64,000 bases of DNA, taken from NCBI RefSeq assembly GCF_009389715.1, contig NW_024068239.1, forward strand, positions 1-64,000. Direction: 5' to 3'. Both the position numbers and the translations under genes were made by a program. The notes beneath the pieces were generated by a model, which did not search any database, had not been told where the DNA came from, and saw nothing but the letters and a program-made list of their open reading frames with translations. Positions 1-10,560 of this stretch are shown piece after piece. Every line of letters starts with the position of its first letter. The stretch's first letter is position 1. Origin of the DNA: Phoenix dactylifera (taxonomy: Eukaryota > Streptophyta > Magnoliopsida > Arecales > Arecaceae).

Positions 1-143
1 CCCCCCCCCAGGTAATATACCCCTTTTCCCCTTGGGCAAGCAGGTCATGGTGAGATCCCTCATCTGCAATCTTACCCTTATCTATGGGATCCCTTCTCTA
101 TGGCATCTATAATCCCTCCCACCACCAAGGTCTGCTGTTTTAT

Positions 144-150
144 TATAAAA
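144..150 (+). promoter_or_regulatory. TATA-like box upstream of the 5S-like unit
   Basis: TATAAAA lies 24-30 bases before the first 5S-like base. Plant 5S genes carry a TATA-like element near -28. Whether it is used is unknown. Confidence 0.4.
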
Positions 151-173
151 TGGAGTTTCAAAAAGTATGTGAT

Positions 174-293
174 GGGTGCGATCATACTTACACTAATGCA
201 CAAGATCCCATCAAAACTCCATAGTTAAGTGCGCTTGGGCGAAAGTAGTACTAGGATAGGTGACCCCTTGAGAAGTCCTCGTGTCCGGATCAT
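174..293 (+). rRNA. 5S rRNA-like sequence, probably a pseudogene or a 5S-derived retroelement segment
   Basis: About 120 bases align end to end with plant 5S rRNA. The start GGGTGCGATCATAC, the middle GATCCCATCA, the A-box-like AGTTAAGTGCGCTTGG, AGTAGTACTAGGAT and the late GAAGTCCTCGTGT occur in the right order and spacing. By eye roughly 80-85% of positions match, with changes scattered, including the terminal stem (the 3' end reads GTGTCCGGAT instead of a complement of the 5' end). A T run follows at about 293-298, as for Pol III termination. A single diverged copy beside retrotransposon debris suggests a pseudogene or a 5S-carrying TRIM such as Cassandra. No LTR pair or primer site is visible around it, so the Cassandra reading is unproven. 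Confidence 0.7.
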
Positions 294-300
294 TTTTTCG

Positions 301-1080
301 CTTCGAAAATAAACCGAGTCTGGAGGCTAGCGGTGCCATGCAGCATAGTAAGCCCTGCGCATTGAGTTCTGCACCGAAACGGCCCCGACGATGCGACTGC
401 CCTGCTGGTAGGCCGACGAGAGGGCAAAGCTTGCCGAAGACAAGATTGAGTCGGCAAAGCCGAGGCCTCGGCCGTGTAGACTCAGAAGATGATCCCGAAC
501 ACCCGCCTATCCACATCTAGCGAGGCCTTCTTGGCCGCTGAGGAGAAGGTCCAAGAGCATACCGTGTAGCTTGGTCAGGCCAAGTAGTGGGCCGCCGAGG
601 CCGAGGAGAAGGCTTCTGAGGCTATGGAACAGGTTGCCCGCACCAAGGAAAAAGCCGCCAAGGCAGTTGAGGAGTAACTTGCCTCGGAGCAGTTACAAGA
701 GGAGACCATCGAGAATGCTACCGACGCCTTCAAGATGGGCCTCGAGGAATGCCGAGCTTAGGCTCAGTGGCTCTTCTCGGGGATAGACTTCTACGGCCTC
801 CAACTTGACCTCAGCAAGGGCGACGACGACGATGTCAATGAAGGGTGAGGCAACGACGACGATGTCGATGAAGGGTGAGGCGATGAAGATGGCGGTGGCA
901 GCGAAGATGGCAATGGCGGCGACGGGGAAGAATGAAGTCTTTTTTCTTTTTCTTTCGCTTTTTGCTCGAATAAATCGAGCTCGATGTACTTCATTTTTTG
1001 CTCAGTTTTTACTGAGGTTGATACACATCTCTTTTTGCTTGGCCTTTGCCGAGGTCAATATATATACTCAAAAGAAATAA
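301..1080 (+). pseudogene. Relic of an antisense accessory ORF of a Ty3-type retrotransposon
   Basis: Read in one frame from about 529 there is an Ala/Glu/Lys-rich coiled-coil-like stretch (EKASEAMEQVARTKEKAAKA) followed by FKMGLEECRA, then a Leu-Phe-Ser-Gly-Ile-Asp segment and an Asp/Glu/Gly-rich tail. In-frame stops interrupt it several times. This layout resembles the accessory 'putative gypsy type transposon' proteins of plant Ty3 elements, which are encoded antisense between pol and the 3' LTR. The pol debris next door (1720-3190) is on the opposite strand, which fits. The 5' part is not recognisable. Family assignment is inference; the decay is plain. Confidence 0.45.
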
Positions 1081-1719
1081 AAGTAAAAGTTTTTAAAAGT
1101 ACCTAACCTCGACTTTTGCTTGCGTTGTTTACTTTTCTTTTGAGTTCGGCTCATCGTGCCAAACTTTGATTCCTCTTCTTATATTCGATTCTGACCAGAG
1201 AATCGGCGAGGGTCTATCTTAAGCTCCCGATAGGTCTTTAGATAGTTCGAACTAGAGGATCAATAGGGATTTTTGGCCCATCTGGGGCACCTCAGTTGAT
1301 TTTCTGATGATTTTGATTGGGGGATCATCGAGTGGTTTTGGCCCATCTAGGGCTCCTCGATTAATTTTCTGATGTTCGCCTTTGGATTTGCTTCGAATTT
1401 CGAGTGAGCTCGGCATAAGGAGGTCTCGAAAGAGTCCGAGGTGTCTCCATGTAGTTGGTTTCATTACTAGACTATCGTTGACCTCGGAGATCTTAAGTCG
1501 AGGCCCAAGTGTTCTCAAGGTGTCTCTTAGGTCGAGGCCTAGGAATTCCCAAGATGTCCCTTAGCTTGGGGCCCAAGCATTCCCATGATATCCCAAATCG
1601 AATATGCTTGTCATAATTGTCCGCTCTGAAAGATGGAAACACAATGGGAAGATCTTCATTAGGAATAAACTTGGAATACAATGAACCTTACTAGAAATAG
1701 ATACAAAGATTGTCAAAAT
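1081..1719. other. Spacer between antisense ORF relic and pol, with short degenerate repeats
   Basis: No gene. Phrases recur in diverged form: TTTTGGCCCATCT at about 1272 and 1338, and GTCGAGGCC at about 1498 and 1532, each within units of roughly 35-70 bases. Comparable but more regular arrays occupy the same relative place in the element at the right end of the window (62480-64000). Confidence 0.5.
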
Positions 1720-2800
1720 TCCAAGTCCATGGATCAGAGTGATGTTGAGGTACTCTAGCCTATATGTTCCTAGTCATACTTCTTTGGCTACCCGATATGG
1801 GCCTTCACAATTTGGGCTTAGCTTTCCAAAATTCTCTGGCTGTGACACTTCAGTCTTTCTCGAGACTAAGTTGTCAGGTCGAGTGAGATTACCCTTAACC
1901 CTCGAGTTATAGTATTGAGCTGCTTTTCGTTGGTATGCTGCCATGCAGATTTGAGCTTATTCCCTAGTTTCTTCTAGCATATCAACATTAGCTCAGAGCC
2001 AATCTAAATTTATTTGGTCGTTGAAGCTTTCCACTTGAAGTAACAGAAGCTCAATCTAACTAGTAAAATCACTATCTTCGTTCCAAAAGTAAGGTTGAAA
2101 GGCATCTTTCCGGTGGGAATCCGATGTGTTGTCCAGTATGCCCACAAAACACTGCACAACTCTTTGGCCCACAATTTTTTGCTTGGTCTAGCCTTCTAGA
2201 AAAAGTCTTGAGCTTTCGCCTCGATAATCTATGCCATTGGCTCGACTTCTCCCTATTTGGTGAACTAGTCCACTACCACAAAGAGGAACTTATGCTGCCT
2301 AATTGCCACTGAGAAAGGTCCGAGGATGTTGATTCCCCACTATGCAAATGGCCAAGAGGCACTGATTAGTGTTAATGGCACAGCTGGTTGTCGTTGGATG
2401 CTTGCATGGCATTGACATCGGTCACATCTCATGACAAGGTTGGCCGCATCCTTTTGCAGGGTCGATCAGTAGTATCCTTCCCGTAAGATCTTGTAGGCTA
2501 AGGATCTGCCCCCCAAATGATTGCCACAGATGCCCTCATGCACTTTTCGAAGTGCATAATGTGCCTCAATCGAACGAAGGCATGTGAAGAGCGGCAATGA
2601 AAATGATCTCCAATATAACTTGTCGTTGAAGAGAGCATAGTGGCTTTAGTCAAGTCGGCAATCTCTGAGGTGGCTTGTTTTGACAGCAGGTCGGCCCTTG
2701 CATTCTCCGTCCTAGGGATCTGTTGTATGTCAAAGTTATGAAAGACTGAGGTGATGTCCTTTACCTTTTGTAGATATTGGATTATCAATGGCCCCGAGCC
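1720..2800 (-). pseudogene. Ty3-type pol relic: end of RNase H and integrase
   Basis: Reverse-strand translation gives the end of an RNase H domain (FHNFDIQQIPRTENARADLL, about 2788-2690), then fragments of the integrase in several frames. It ends with a chromatin-side C-terminus like EGPYRVAKEV plus GTYRLEYL near 1810-1740. Stops and frameshifts are frequent, so it is not functional. Order (RNase H then integrase) is that of Ty3/gypsy elements. It continues from the gag and pol pieces at 2917-4620 on the same strand. Confidence 0.7.
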
Positions 2801-2916
2801 TTAAATTCTCCTCGTACTTGGCCGATGACTAATTGTGAGACGCTGAAGATATTCAATTGTTGAACCCCAAGCTTCTTAATTTATTGTCTTTCTGTGGCGA
2901 AGTTTCTCTTCTTCTG

Positions 2917-3190
2917 TCACACAAGTCGGTGAGTCGGGTCCATGTTGAGCTCGTGAACCATCACCTTGGGGCTTATACTCAGCATATCAGTGGCCGACCA
3001 GGTGAAGAAGTTAGCATTGTTGTGGAGAAAACTGATCACCTTGGCCCAATTCTCTTCATCTAGTCTCGAGCCTATCTGCACAACTCGGTCAGGTTCATCT
3101 TTTCTTAGGGGGGTCTGCACTAACTATTTGGCCGGTTTTCCTCACTGCCTCTTAAGTTCGTCCCTTGTGTCTAGCCCTTCAATTGGTAGA
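2917..3190 (-). pseudogene. Ty3-type pol relic: segment just before the reverse transcriptase core
   Basis: Reverse-strand translation contains VQIGSRLDEENWAKVISFLH and then NANFFTWSATDM and VMVHELNMDP. This is the conserved linker ahead of Ty3 reverse transcriptase. The core itself (the YVDD-type active site) is absent: RNase H sequence starts only about 130 bases further on, so roughly 1 kb of reverse transcriptase has been deleted. Confidence 0.7.
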
Positions 3191-3483
3191 GTTTTTACTG
3201 TAGTAAAATAATAGATGGAGAGAAGGAAGAACTTATCAGTTGAGGCGTGATTTCACTGTTCTTAAGAATAGATTACGCCCCTCGGAGAATGAATCTCGGT
3301 GGAGCAGGTAATAGCGGCCTATCCTCCAGGATACAACAACTGGATCACTCCAAGTGCACACTTGCAGATGCAGTGATCTTGTCGAACAGCCCAGAAGATG
3401 CGACGTTTTATCAAGAGATAAAACAAAACAATTCAAAAAATAAAACGGCAAAAAGAAACCTGACTCAAGCCCACACCCGCGGT

Positions 3484-3500
3484 GGGGGGGGGGGGGGGGG
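3484..3500 (+). repeat. G17 homopolymer
   Basis: Seventeen consecutive G residues follow a GCGGT context. The length is likely variable and prone to sequencing error. Confidence 0.9.
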
Positions 3501-3599
3501 TCTTGGGCCATCATGAGGTGAGGCACTCCTCGACACCTCTCGCTCCTCGCATCCTCTTTTGTCCCCTCGGGGAGGTCTTCTACTAGCAGACTCATGATG

Positions 3600-4620
3600 G
3601 GAGGCCATGGCTTCCTCTGCGTTAGCATACTTTTTAGCTCATGCCAACATTTCAGCGAAGTTGAAGGGAAGCATTTTCCTAGGAGAAGAGAAAATATGAC
3701 GGCCATAAGCCGCCCTTCATTATGGACATTGCGACCAACTGATCCAAGTCTTGAACCTCCAATATCGCTGCATTGAAGCAGCTAATATAGTCTTGGAGGA
3801 AATCTTTCTCTCTTTGCTTGATGTCGAGCAATGCATCTAAACCATAATGCCGTCTTCAGCTAGGGACAAAGTGTGTCACAAAAATCAGGCCGAGCTACTC
3901 GAAGAAGTGGATAGATTCGGGCTGAAGCCCTGAGAACCAAAATCGAGCCACCTTTCGAAAGGTTGTAGGAAAGTTCTTGCAAAGCACGGCGTCGGTGGCT
4001 CGATGTAGCATCATGAGAGTTTTGAAGCTCTCTAAATGATCGAGAGGATCCAAGGTACTATCGTACGACTCTACTTGGGGTATCTTAAACCGAGATGGGA
4101 TCGATTCCCTCATGATTTGCCTGGTGAAGGAGGGTTCCGAGGAGAAACTGAGATCGTTGTTTGCCCTTCGAGCCTATTCCCTGAGGGTCTGAATCTATCG
4201 GTTCATCTCCTCGACTCTTCTATCTAGGACGGCATCCTGCTGAGGTGGGGGCTCTGCATGGAGAGGAGGTGAGAGGCTTGGAGAAGAATTCTTGTTGGAA
4301 TGGGGGCTTGGAGTACGATGTTTTCTATCTTGACTAGGACTTCTTTGTTGGGTGTGCTAGCTCTGGCGAGACTGCTTCGAGTCCTAGCCTCGAGAGTGGA
4401 GGCTAACCAGGCAATGTGGCACGTTGGTTGCTGAGAGTGGTCGCTGGGTCGTCCAAATTTCAGCAAGATTGGTTCCAGTCGTGCTGCTGCTTGGCTTAAG
4501 CCCTAACTGCTGTGGTCAGTGCATGCACGTGTTGAATGAGCAGGTTGAACTGCTTATTGTTCACCGGCATGGCGGGTTGTTCTGGCGGAACATGTTCTGG
4601 AATTTGCAATGACCCTCATG
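3600..4620 (-). pseudogene. Ty3-type gag relic
   Basis: Reverse-strand translation shows a plant retrotransposon gag: IPQVESYDSTLDPLDHLESF at about 4090-4030, an FRKVARFWFSGLQP block, then in a second frame LLDIKQREKDFLQDYISCFN and VQDLDQLVAMSIMKGGL at about 3840-3710. Stops and at least two frame changes break it. A possible N-terminal part runs towards 4620. It stands between the LTR at 4742-5304 and the pol pieces, which is the normal order for a minus-strand element. The protease is missing from the 3190-3600 interval. Confidence 0.7.
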
Positions 4621-4741
4621 AGGCTGGAGCACGGCATTGCAAGGTATGAGATGCACCACAAGCTCCTCGCGACCTCATGCTGGTGATTTCTCTCTTCACT
4701 TGATCTTTGGTATAGTTGGAAACCTTCCTCTAGTGCTAATC

Positions 4742-5304
4742 TGTTGCCACTGAATTTCAGACTGAGGTCAAAGTGCATCTCGGATGACCTTGAGGTCGGC
4801 AGCAATCAAAATGGATGGGGTATGAGAAGTCGATTTTCTTGGCGAATGGCCTGCAAGAAGTCCACTTATCAGAGAGTTTTCGACTAGAGACCCTCTGATA
4901 CCTAAGTTAGGATAGAGGGCAACAGTGGAAAGAAGAAATTTTAGCAAAGTTGAGTTCTCTAGATGAGAACTATATAGCATAATATGAGCTTACCTGAGGG
5001 CTTCTGGACCACCCCTTTTATATAGGGTGGTCTGTTTTGTTATTACCTGGGTTGATATGATGCACGCTAGTGCTCAGTCATACGTTTATAGCATGGGCAT
5101 CATTCCACGCGGGAGGTGTGCAACATCGGTCGTGCGTCGAATACAGAGTTGCCACAACTGCTGGTTATCGGAACTGTTAGTTCTCGTCGGCACGTGCCGA
5201 TTGATTTCTCGGCTAACTGGCTTCTTGACCGAGGCTGAAGTTGTTCACCTCGGTTTATACCGAAGTCAAGAAGGTCGATCCGGTCTAAGGTCAAGGTGTC
5301 CAAC
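4742..5304 (-). mobile_element. LTR of a minus-strand Ty3-type element
   Basis: On the plus strand this starts TGTTGCC and ends CCAACA, as an inverted LTR should. A reverse-strand TATA box (complement of TTATATAGG) is at about 5019-5027, and CTCTGATACCTAAGTTA near 4891 matches the LTRs at 59296 and 60436. Directly right of 5304 lies CTTCCCCCATC, the complement of a polypurine tract. That marks it as a 3' LTR of an element to its right, yet gag lies to its left. It may be an LTR shared by two elements after recombination (inference). Confidence 0.6.
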
Positions 5305-5408
5305 ACTTCCCCCATCATGTTAGATAAGCAAAATCCATCTCCTTGAACCTTGTAACTCCAGTGATCGTTTCTGGTCTTCATCTGTGTTAGAGGAATCTAT
5401 CTTGCCTT

Positions 5409-5820
5409 TGTTAGATTATGGCCCCACAATTGTCACAAATTGGGCCTTTAAACTAAGCCCATTAAGCCAAGCCCATTATCTAGAAACCTGTACTACAGTT
5501 TCTCATACGAATGAGATTAACTGTACGGGCAGTTTCTTTGTATGGGATAGAAACCGCGGATGGAAGTTCCGTAACTTCCATCTTCCTCTTTAAAAACCCA
5601 CCCTTGATGGGAGGATTCGGATCAGTAGTACGAGAGGAAATCAGAGAGAGTTCCCTGGCCTTGCAAGCAAGAAGCCCTGTTCCATCGTTGGCGCTTGAGA
5701 GAGGCTAGAAGATTTCACCCTTCTCTGTCGAAGGATTGAGGCCGCATCCCGCTTGTGGATCGACATCTCCTTCACGGCTGGAGGTATTTTCGACATTGAG
5801 ATTAAGTTATTCATCTCACA
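5409..5820 (+). mobile_element. LTR of a plus-strand retrotransposon
   Basis: It begins TGTTAGATTATGG and ends ATCTCACA directly before a primer-binding site. A TATA-like TTTAAAAACC lies near 5590. The right end is well fixed by the primer site; the left end is a choice among possible TG starts. No matching 3' LTR is in the window. Confidence 0.5.
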
Positions 5821-6057
5821 TTTGGTATCAGAGCCATTCTTCCTCCCCGGCCTTGCCTTCTCTCAATGTTGCCTCAGTTTCCCCACCTCTATCCTTTCCT
5901 CACATTTGGTATCAGATCCATTCTTCCTCCCCGACCTTGCCTTCCCTCAATGTTGCCTCAGTTTCCCCACCTCTATCCTTTCCTCACATTTGGTATCAGA
6001 GCTATTCTTCCTCCCCGGCCTTGCCTTCCCTCACTGTTGCCTCAGTTTCCCTGCTAA
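5821..6057 (+). repeat. Three tandem 84-bp units, each with an initiator-Met-tRNA primer-binding site
   Basis: Units start at 5821, 5905 and 5989. Each has TTTGGTATCAGA near its start (5823 TGGTATCAGAGCC, 5907 TGGTATCAGATCC, 5991 TGGTATCAGAGCT), then CATTCTTCCTCCCCG or a variant, GCCTCAGTTTCCC and, in the first two, a closing CCTCACA that mimics the LTR end. Units 1 and 2 are nearly identical; unit 3 diverges after about 60 bases. TGGTATCAGAGC is the standard plant primer site complementary to the initiator tRNA. Confidence 0.85.
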
Positions 6058-6174
6058 TGTCCACAAGTGAGCCAAAGCCTCTAGCGGACGCTGGCGCTAA
6101 AATTGTGGCATGGCGTGATGGGAAAGGGGTAGGTCACGTCGAGGACCATGGGGACAAGAGAAAGGTCGGATGTT

Positions 6175-6540
6175 CATATTCATGATGAACAGTAAAATCT
6201 GATTTCACTGTTCATCGTGAATATGAACAGTGAAAATCAGACTTCACTATTCTTATTCATCGTTAATATGAACAGTGAAAATCAGACTAGATTTCACTAT
6301 TCCCGAGATGAACAGCAATACCGAATGAATTTCACTATTTCCAAATGAACAGTAAATCAGATTTCACTATGCATTAGGGAACAGTGAAATCACGTTGGAA
6401 ATCTGAGATAGTAATCATGAAATCGCGATGTGAAAAGTCGATTTCACTAAAATCAGATTTTACTATTCATTCACGATTACTGTTCATTCATTATTTTACT
6501 GTTCATGTCTCAATGTTCGTGATGAACAGTAATGCTAGTG
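6175..6540 (+). repeat. Array of short inverted repeats built on TGAACAGTGAAA / TTTCACTGTTCA
   Basis: The motif GAACAGT (with GAAA or AAA after it) alternates with its complement TTTCACT(G/A)TTC more than ten times within about 360 bases, with ATCAGA(T/C)T between copies. Neighbouring copies are in opposite orientation, so many small hairpins are possible. The only nearby frame ends at 6183. It may be leader sequence of the element whose LTR ends at 5820. Confidence 0.75.
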
Positions 6541-7239
6541 TATATTGTCAACTTATGTTATACATTCAACTATGCACAAAATCAACATGCTAGGGTAAAA
6601 TGCAAATATATATTAATCAATTTTTATCACTAGAAATTAAGTTGTATATTTGATTGGTCTAAGAGTAGCCAAAGCATCTTAAACGATGATAATATACATA
6701 TTCAGTGCTTTTAGTGGAATCAAAATTGGGATTGTCTAGAAGTTTGATAATTTGGCCCCAAAGGGAGATTGTCAAATTTTTTATAGATGTATTTAGGTTT
6801 ATTATTGAGTTTTCATTTAGAAATTTGTGATCTAGAATCCATAACATGCTTTCTTACAAAACGGTGTCTAGAAAGATCTGTCTAGGTAGCTTAATACTTA
6901 AGTGAGCCTAGTGCTCCACCTCCTATCTGGGATCGGCCTGGCTGTCTAGTACTTGAGTACTAACCAAATTTTTAGAGATCAAATATCTAGCAAGATAACT
7001 CTATTAGGTGTTAATAAGATAATATATTGACATTATATTGGAAAAGATACCTAAATACCCAAAGGTAAAGGGTCTTATTCCTTTCAATATTAATAATTTG
7101 GGTCTTATTAACATTCGGTCTTTACAAATAACTTGTGTGTTATAACTTTTACCCAAAGGAGAGTTATAATGACACTGAATTTTTGTTTATAGAAATCTCA
7201 ACATGGGTTGATTTTTCAAACTAAAGTTAAGATGGAATT
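6541..7239. other. AT-rich leader before the copia gag
   Basis: No gene. It looks like untranslated leader of a copia element, but no LTR end or primer site for that element was found. Confidence 0.4.
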
Positions 7240-8756
7240 TTGTGTTTCATAGTACTTAGTAAGCAAGTTTATTTGTTTGCAGTCATTACACTAAATGAGT
7301 CATCACGTCTCCTTATACTAAGTGGTGATAATTTTTCGAAATGGAAAGAGAAAATTCTCCTAACTTTAGGGTGCATGGATATTGATTTGGCGCTCCGTAA
7401 GGATGAACCACCAATCCCAATGGAATTAAGTGCGACAATCGAAAAGAGTGCATATGATCGGTGGGAGCGGTCAAACCGCTTGTGTTTTATGTATATGCAG
7501 AACTATGTGGGAAAGAGCATTCAGGGTTCTATCCCTAGATGCACTAAGGCAAAAAAATTTCTCAAGGCTGTAGAGGAACAGTACGAGACTTCTGATAAGG
7601 CCTTAGCTAGCACTCTAATGAATAAGATGTCATCCATGAAGTATAATGGTACTAAAGGGATCCGTGAGCATATCATGGAAATGCGAGACATCGCTATACA
7701 ACTAAAGTCTTTGGAGATTGAGTTTTCTGAGTCATTCCTTGTCCACTTCATACTTAACTCCCTTCCTAAAGAATTTGGGCAACTTAAGATATTTTACAAC
7801 ACACATAAGGAAAATGGTCTATTCATGAATTATTGACCATGTGTGTGCAAGAAGAAGAGAGGTTAAACCAAGATAAACTGGAAATTGCCCATCTAGTGAC
7901 TTGTAAGACCGGACAAGGCAAAATGGAGAAAAGTGACGCCAACAAGAAGAAAGGCAAAAAGGTGAAGGGCAATAAAGATACTTCAAAGTGCTTTTTCTAT
8001 AAAGACAAGGGTTACTACAAAAAGGATTGCCCCAAGTTTAAAGGATGGCTCGAGAAGAAAGGTAAACCATTCTCCTTAGTGTGTTTTGAATCTAATTTAG
8101 TTAATATACCTCATAATACATGGTGGATTGATTCTGGATCTACAATCCATATTGCCAATACCATGCTGGGTTTCATAAATCGAAGGAATCCGACGGAAAG
8201 TGAATGATGCATCTATTTAGGAAACCGGATGCGTTCACATGTCGAAGCAGTTGGAATCTTTAGGCTTGTCTTTCACTCCGGTTTCGTTTTGGACCTTGAA
8301 AGAACTTTCTACATTCCATTTTTTTTCCAGAAATCTTGTTTCCATTTCAAGACTAGTACCTTATGGTATTAGTTTTTCATTTGTGTGTTCTATTTGTAAC
8401 CTTGTAAAAGATTCTGTCATTATTGGAAATGCAAATTTAGTTGATGGTTTGTTCAAACTCCATTTGGATTTAACTTTTGATCTTACTCTTATTACTACAC
8501 ATGGTATTATTGGCAAAAAGCGTTGTGTTATGGATGAGAATTCTTCTATGTTATGGCATAGGACATATCTCCATAGAAAGAATCAAAAGGTTAGTGAATG
8601 AAGGAGTACTTAGTGCTCTTGATTTCTCTGACTTTGGTACTTGTATGGAATGCATTAAAAGAAAGCAAACCAACAAAACCAAGAAGGGTGCCAGGAGAAG
8701 CTCTCAAGCATTAGAGATTATACACTCTAACATTTGTGATCCTTTGGTCTATTTAT
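7240..8756 (+). pseudogene. Truncated Ty1/copia gag-protease-integrase
   Basis: The gag frame from about 7285 reads LILSGDNFSKWKEKILLTLG, SAYDRWERSNRL, MNKMSSMKYNGTKGIREHIM and ESFLVHFILNSLPKEFG, a typical copia gag. A frameshift near 7820 moves it into the frame with CVQEEERLNQ. The zinc knuckle is degenerate (CFFYKDKGYYKKDC, with Cys and His replaced by Tyr). The protease active-site box WWIDSGSTIHI follows near 8122. After another frameshift, LWHR, GHISIERIKRLVNEGVLSAL and CMECIKRKQTNKTKKGAR mark the pre-integrase zinc region. The copy stops at about 8756, before the integrase core. It is non-functional; a 5' LTR of its own was not found. Confidence 0.85.
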
Positions 8757-9681
8757 AATTAAGATCCCGAACATTTTGAGGATCGTATCATTACAAACTC
8801 AGCATCGTGCTGCAACAACTTGTTGACATGGTGTAACAACTCAGGGATGTGGTATAACCACTTGACATATGATGGAATTGTTGGGACCCCGTAAGCATAT
8901 GGGCGAAGGGATCGAGCTGTCTCTGTTGTGAGAAGGTACTGCTTGGCTTGGGTTGGTTCGTCTGACCGAATTGAAAGACTTTACCTTTGAAGGTGGGCTA
9001 TTTCTGGTCTCTTCGTCCCAGCTTTTAGGTCAACTAGGGGATCTTTATCACTTTAGAGAATCTCTGAATGTGCCTCAATTGCCATATAAATTATAAGCTA
9101 GATGAATCTAATGATGCCGCATCATTTTGGTCACTTATTGCAGCATCATGATTTATAAGTTCTCGTTATTAGACTCATGCTCCAACAGGAGAGAGAACCG
9201 TCCAAGGATGAAGATACAGACGTCTAAACTGATTACAATCACGGCCAGAAAGTTCTGCACAAAGTCGAGAAAGATAGGGGAGTCGTGGTATAAGCGATTC
9301 TTGCTGTCTCGAGGGCTATTTCAGTGTTTAAACTTAGAAGACCCTTTCACAGCACAGTAAGCTTTGGAATTCAAAGCCTGGTCAAGCCAAAGATGAATCA
9401 ACTCAGGCAGCATCTATCTATTAAACGACGTACAACTTCTATTCCGAGAGTTTATAATAAGAGCATCATCTTTCAGTATCCAACGCTAAACCTTTTTCTA
9501 GCTAGCGCATGCACTAAGAGATGGGATGGCAACCAAGGAATGGGGAAGCTAACATGGCTTTCCTTTGCCACTGATAAAAAGCATATATGGCAACCTTAAA
9601 TCATATGGTGTGATATCTGTCCAAAATCAGGACCAACAACTGGGATACCAGAGCAAATCCTGCTGATATCATCATACCTAA
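8757..9681. other. Unassigned sequence between copia and LINE fragments
   Basis: Short open frames occur but none resembles a known protein. The piece at about 9500-9600 (GMGKLTWLSF) could be LINE-derived, but this is too weak to call. Confidence 0.4.
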
Positions 9682-10560
9682 CATACTAAACTTTTTTGTG
9701 AGAATTGTGGTAATATCGTGGAGACCATCAAGCATGTTCTTCTGCAGTGTCCTAGAGCACGAGAGATATGGCGGAGTTCTCCGGTCCCCTTACCTGACGC
9801 GGTGGGCTCAGTGCAGGATCTGTTGCGGGTGTTGAGATATTCCATATGTAGGCCCAGATTGGCGGTGGATGGGATATTGAGGGCGTACCTGTCCTATCAT
9901 ATTTGGTTGGACAGGAACGCCGATATTTTTAAGGGGAGGCGGTTGCTTCCGAGGATGGTGGTGGACAGAGCGGCGCGACACGCGAGGGAGATTATGGCGG
10001 CTGCCACTGAGTTTTCTTTTGGGATGGCTAGGGACACCTGGGGTACTCCTCACGCTGCTTCAGCACCCCGTTTTGCCCTTGTCTCTTGGGTACCCCCATC
10101 CCTTGGCTATCTCAAAGTAAACTTCGACGGCAGCAGGTCATTGGATGGTGTGACTGGAGGGGTAGATTTTGTGATCAGGGATCACTGTGGTAGGTTGATT
10201 GCAGCAGGAGGGCGGTGCACACCAGGGCTTACAGTTGTTGGGGCGGAGTTGCGTGCTGCATGGGAGGGTTTGTCCTACGCTAGGCAGGTACTTGGCGTCG
10301 AGTGGGTGCACCTTGAGGGAGACTCTGCGGTAGTGATCGACTGGATCCGAGGGGCAGACAGGTACGGTGATGGTCATCCCCTAATTCGGGAGACTTGCAG
10401 GTTGGCTCAGCTGATGAGCGGTTTTCAGGTTGTCCATATATTTAGGGAGGCGAACAGGGCCGCTGACTGGATCGCCTTTTTTGTAGCCCGGCATTCCGGA
10501 AATTTTCTGTGGACGTCTACTTCAGATGCTCCTTCTCCTTTGTTGTCTATCCTTTGTTGA
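9682..10560 (+). pseudogene. LINE-type 3' fragment: zinc-knuckle (zf-RVT) and RNase H
   Basis: One open frame of about 290 codons runs from after the TAA at 9679 to TGA at 10558-10560. It opens with CENCG (from 9697), then KHVLLQCPRAREIW, the zf-RVT zinc site found after plant LINE reverse transcriptases. YHIWLDRNADIF follows. The second half is an RNase H domain: KVNFDGS, FVIRDHCGRLIAAGG, AELRAAWEGL, HLEGDSAVVIDWI and FREANRAADWIAFF supply the Asp-Glu-Asp-Asp catalytic set. There is no ATG in the conserved region and no reverse transcriptase upstream, so it is a 5'-truncated insertion or fragment. The frame is unusually intact for such a relic, and the sequence is GC-richer than its neighbours. 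Confidence 0.8.

Noticed and set aside
10138..10377. Antisense frames within the LINE RNase H region
   Set aside because: Shadows of the plus-strand RNase H frame.
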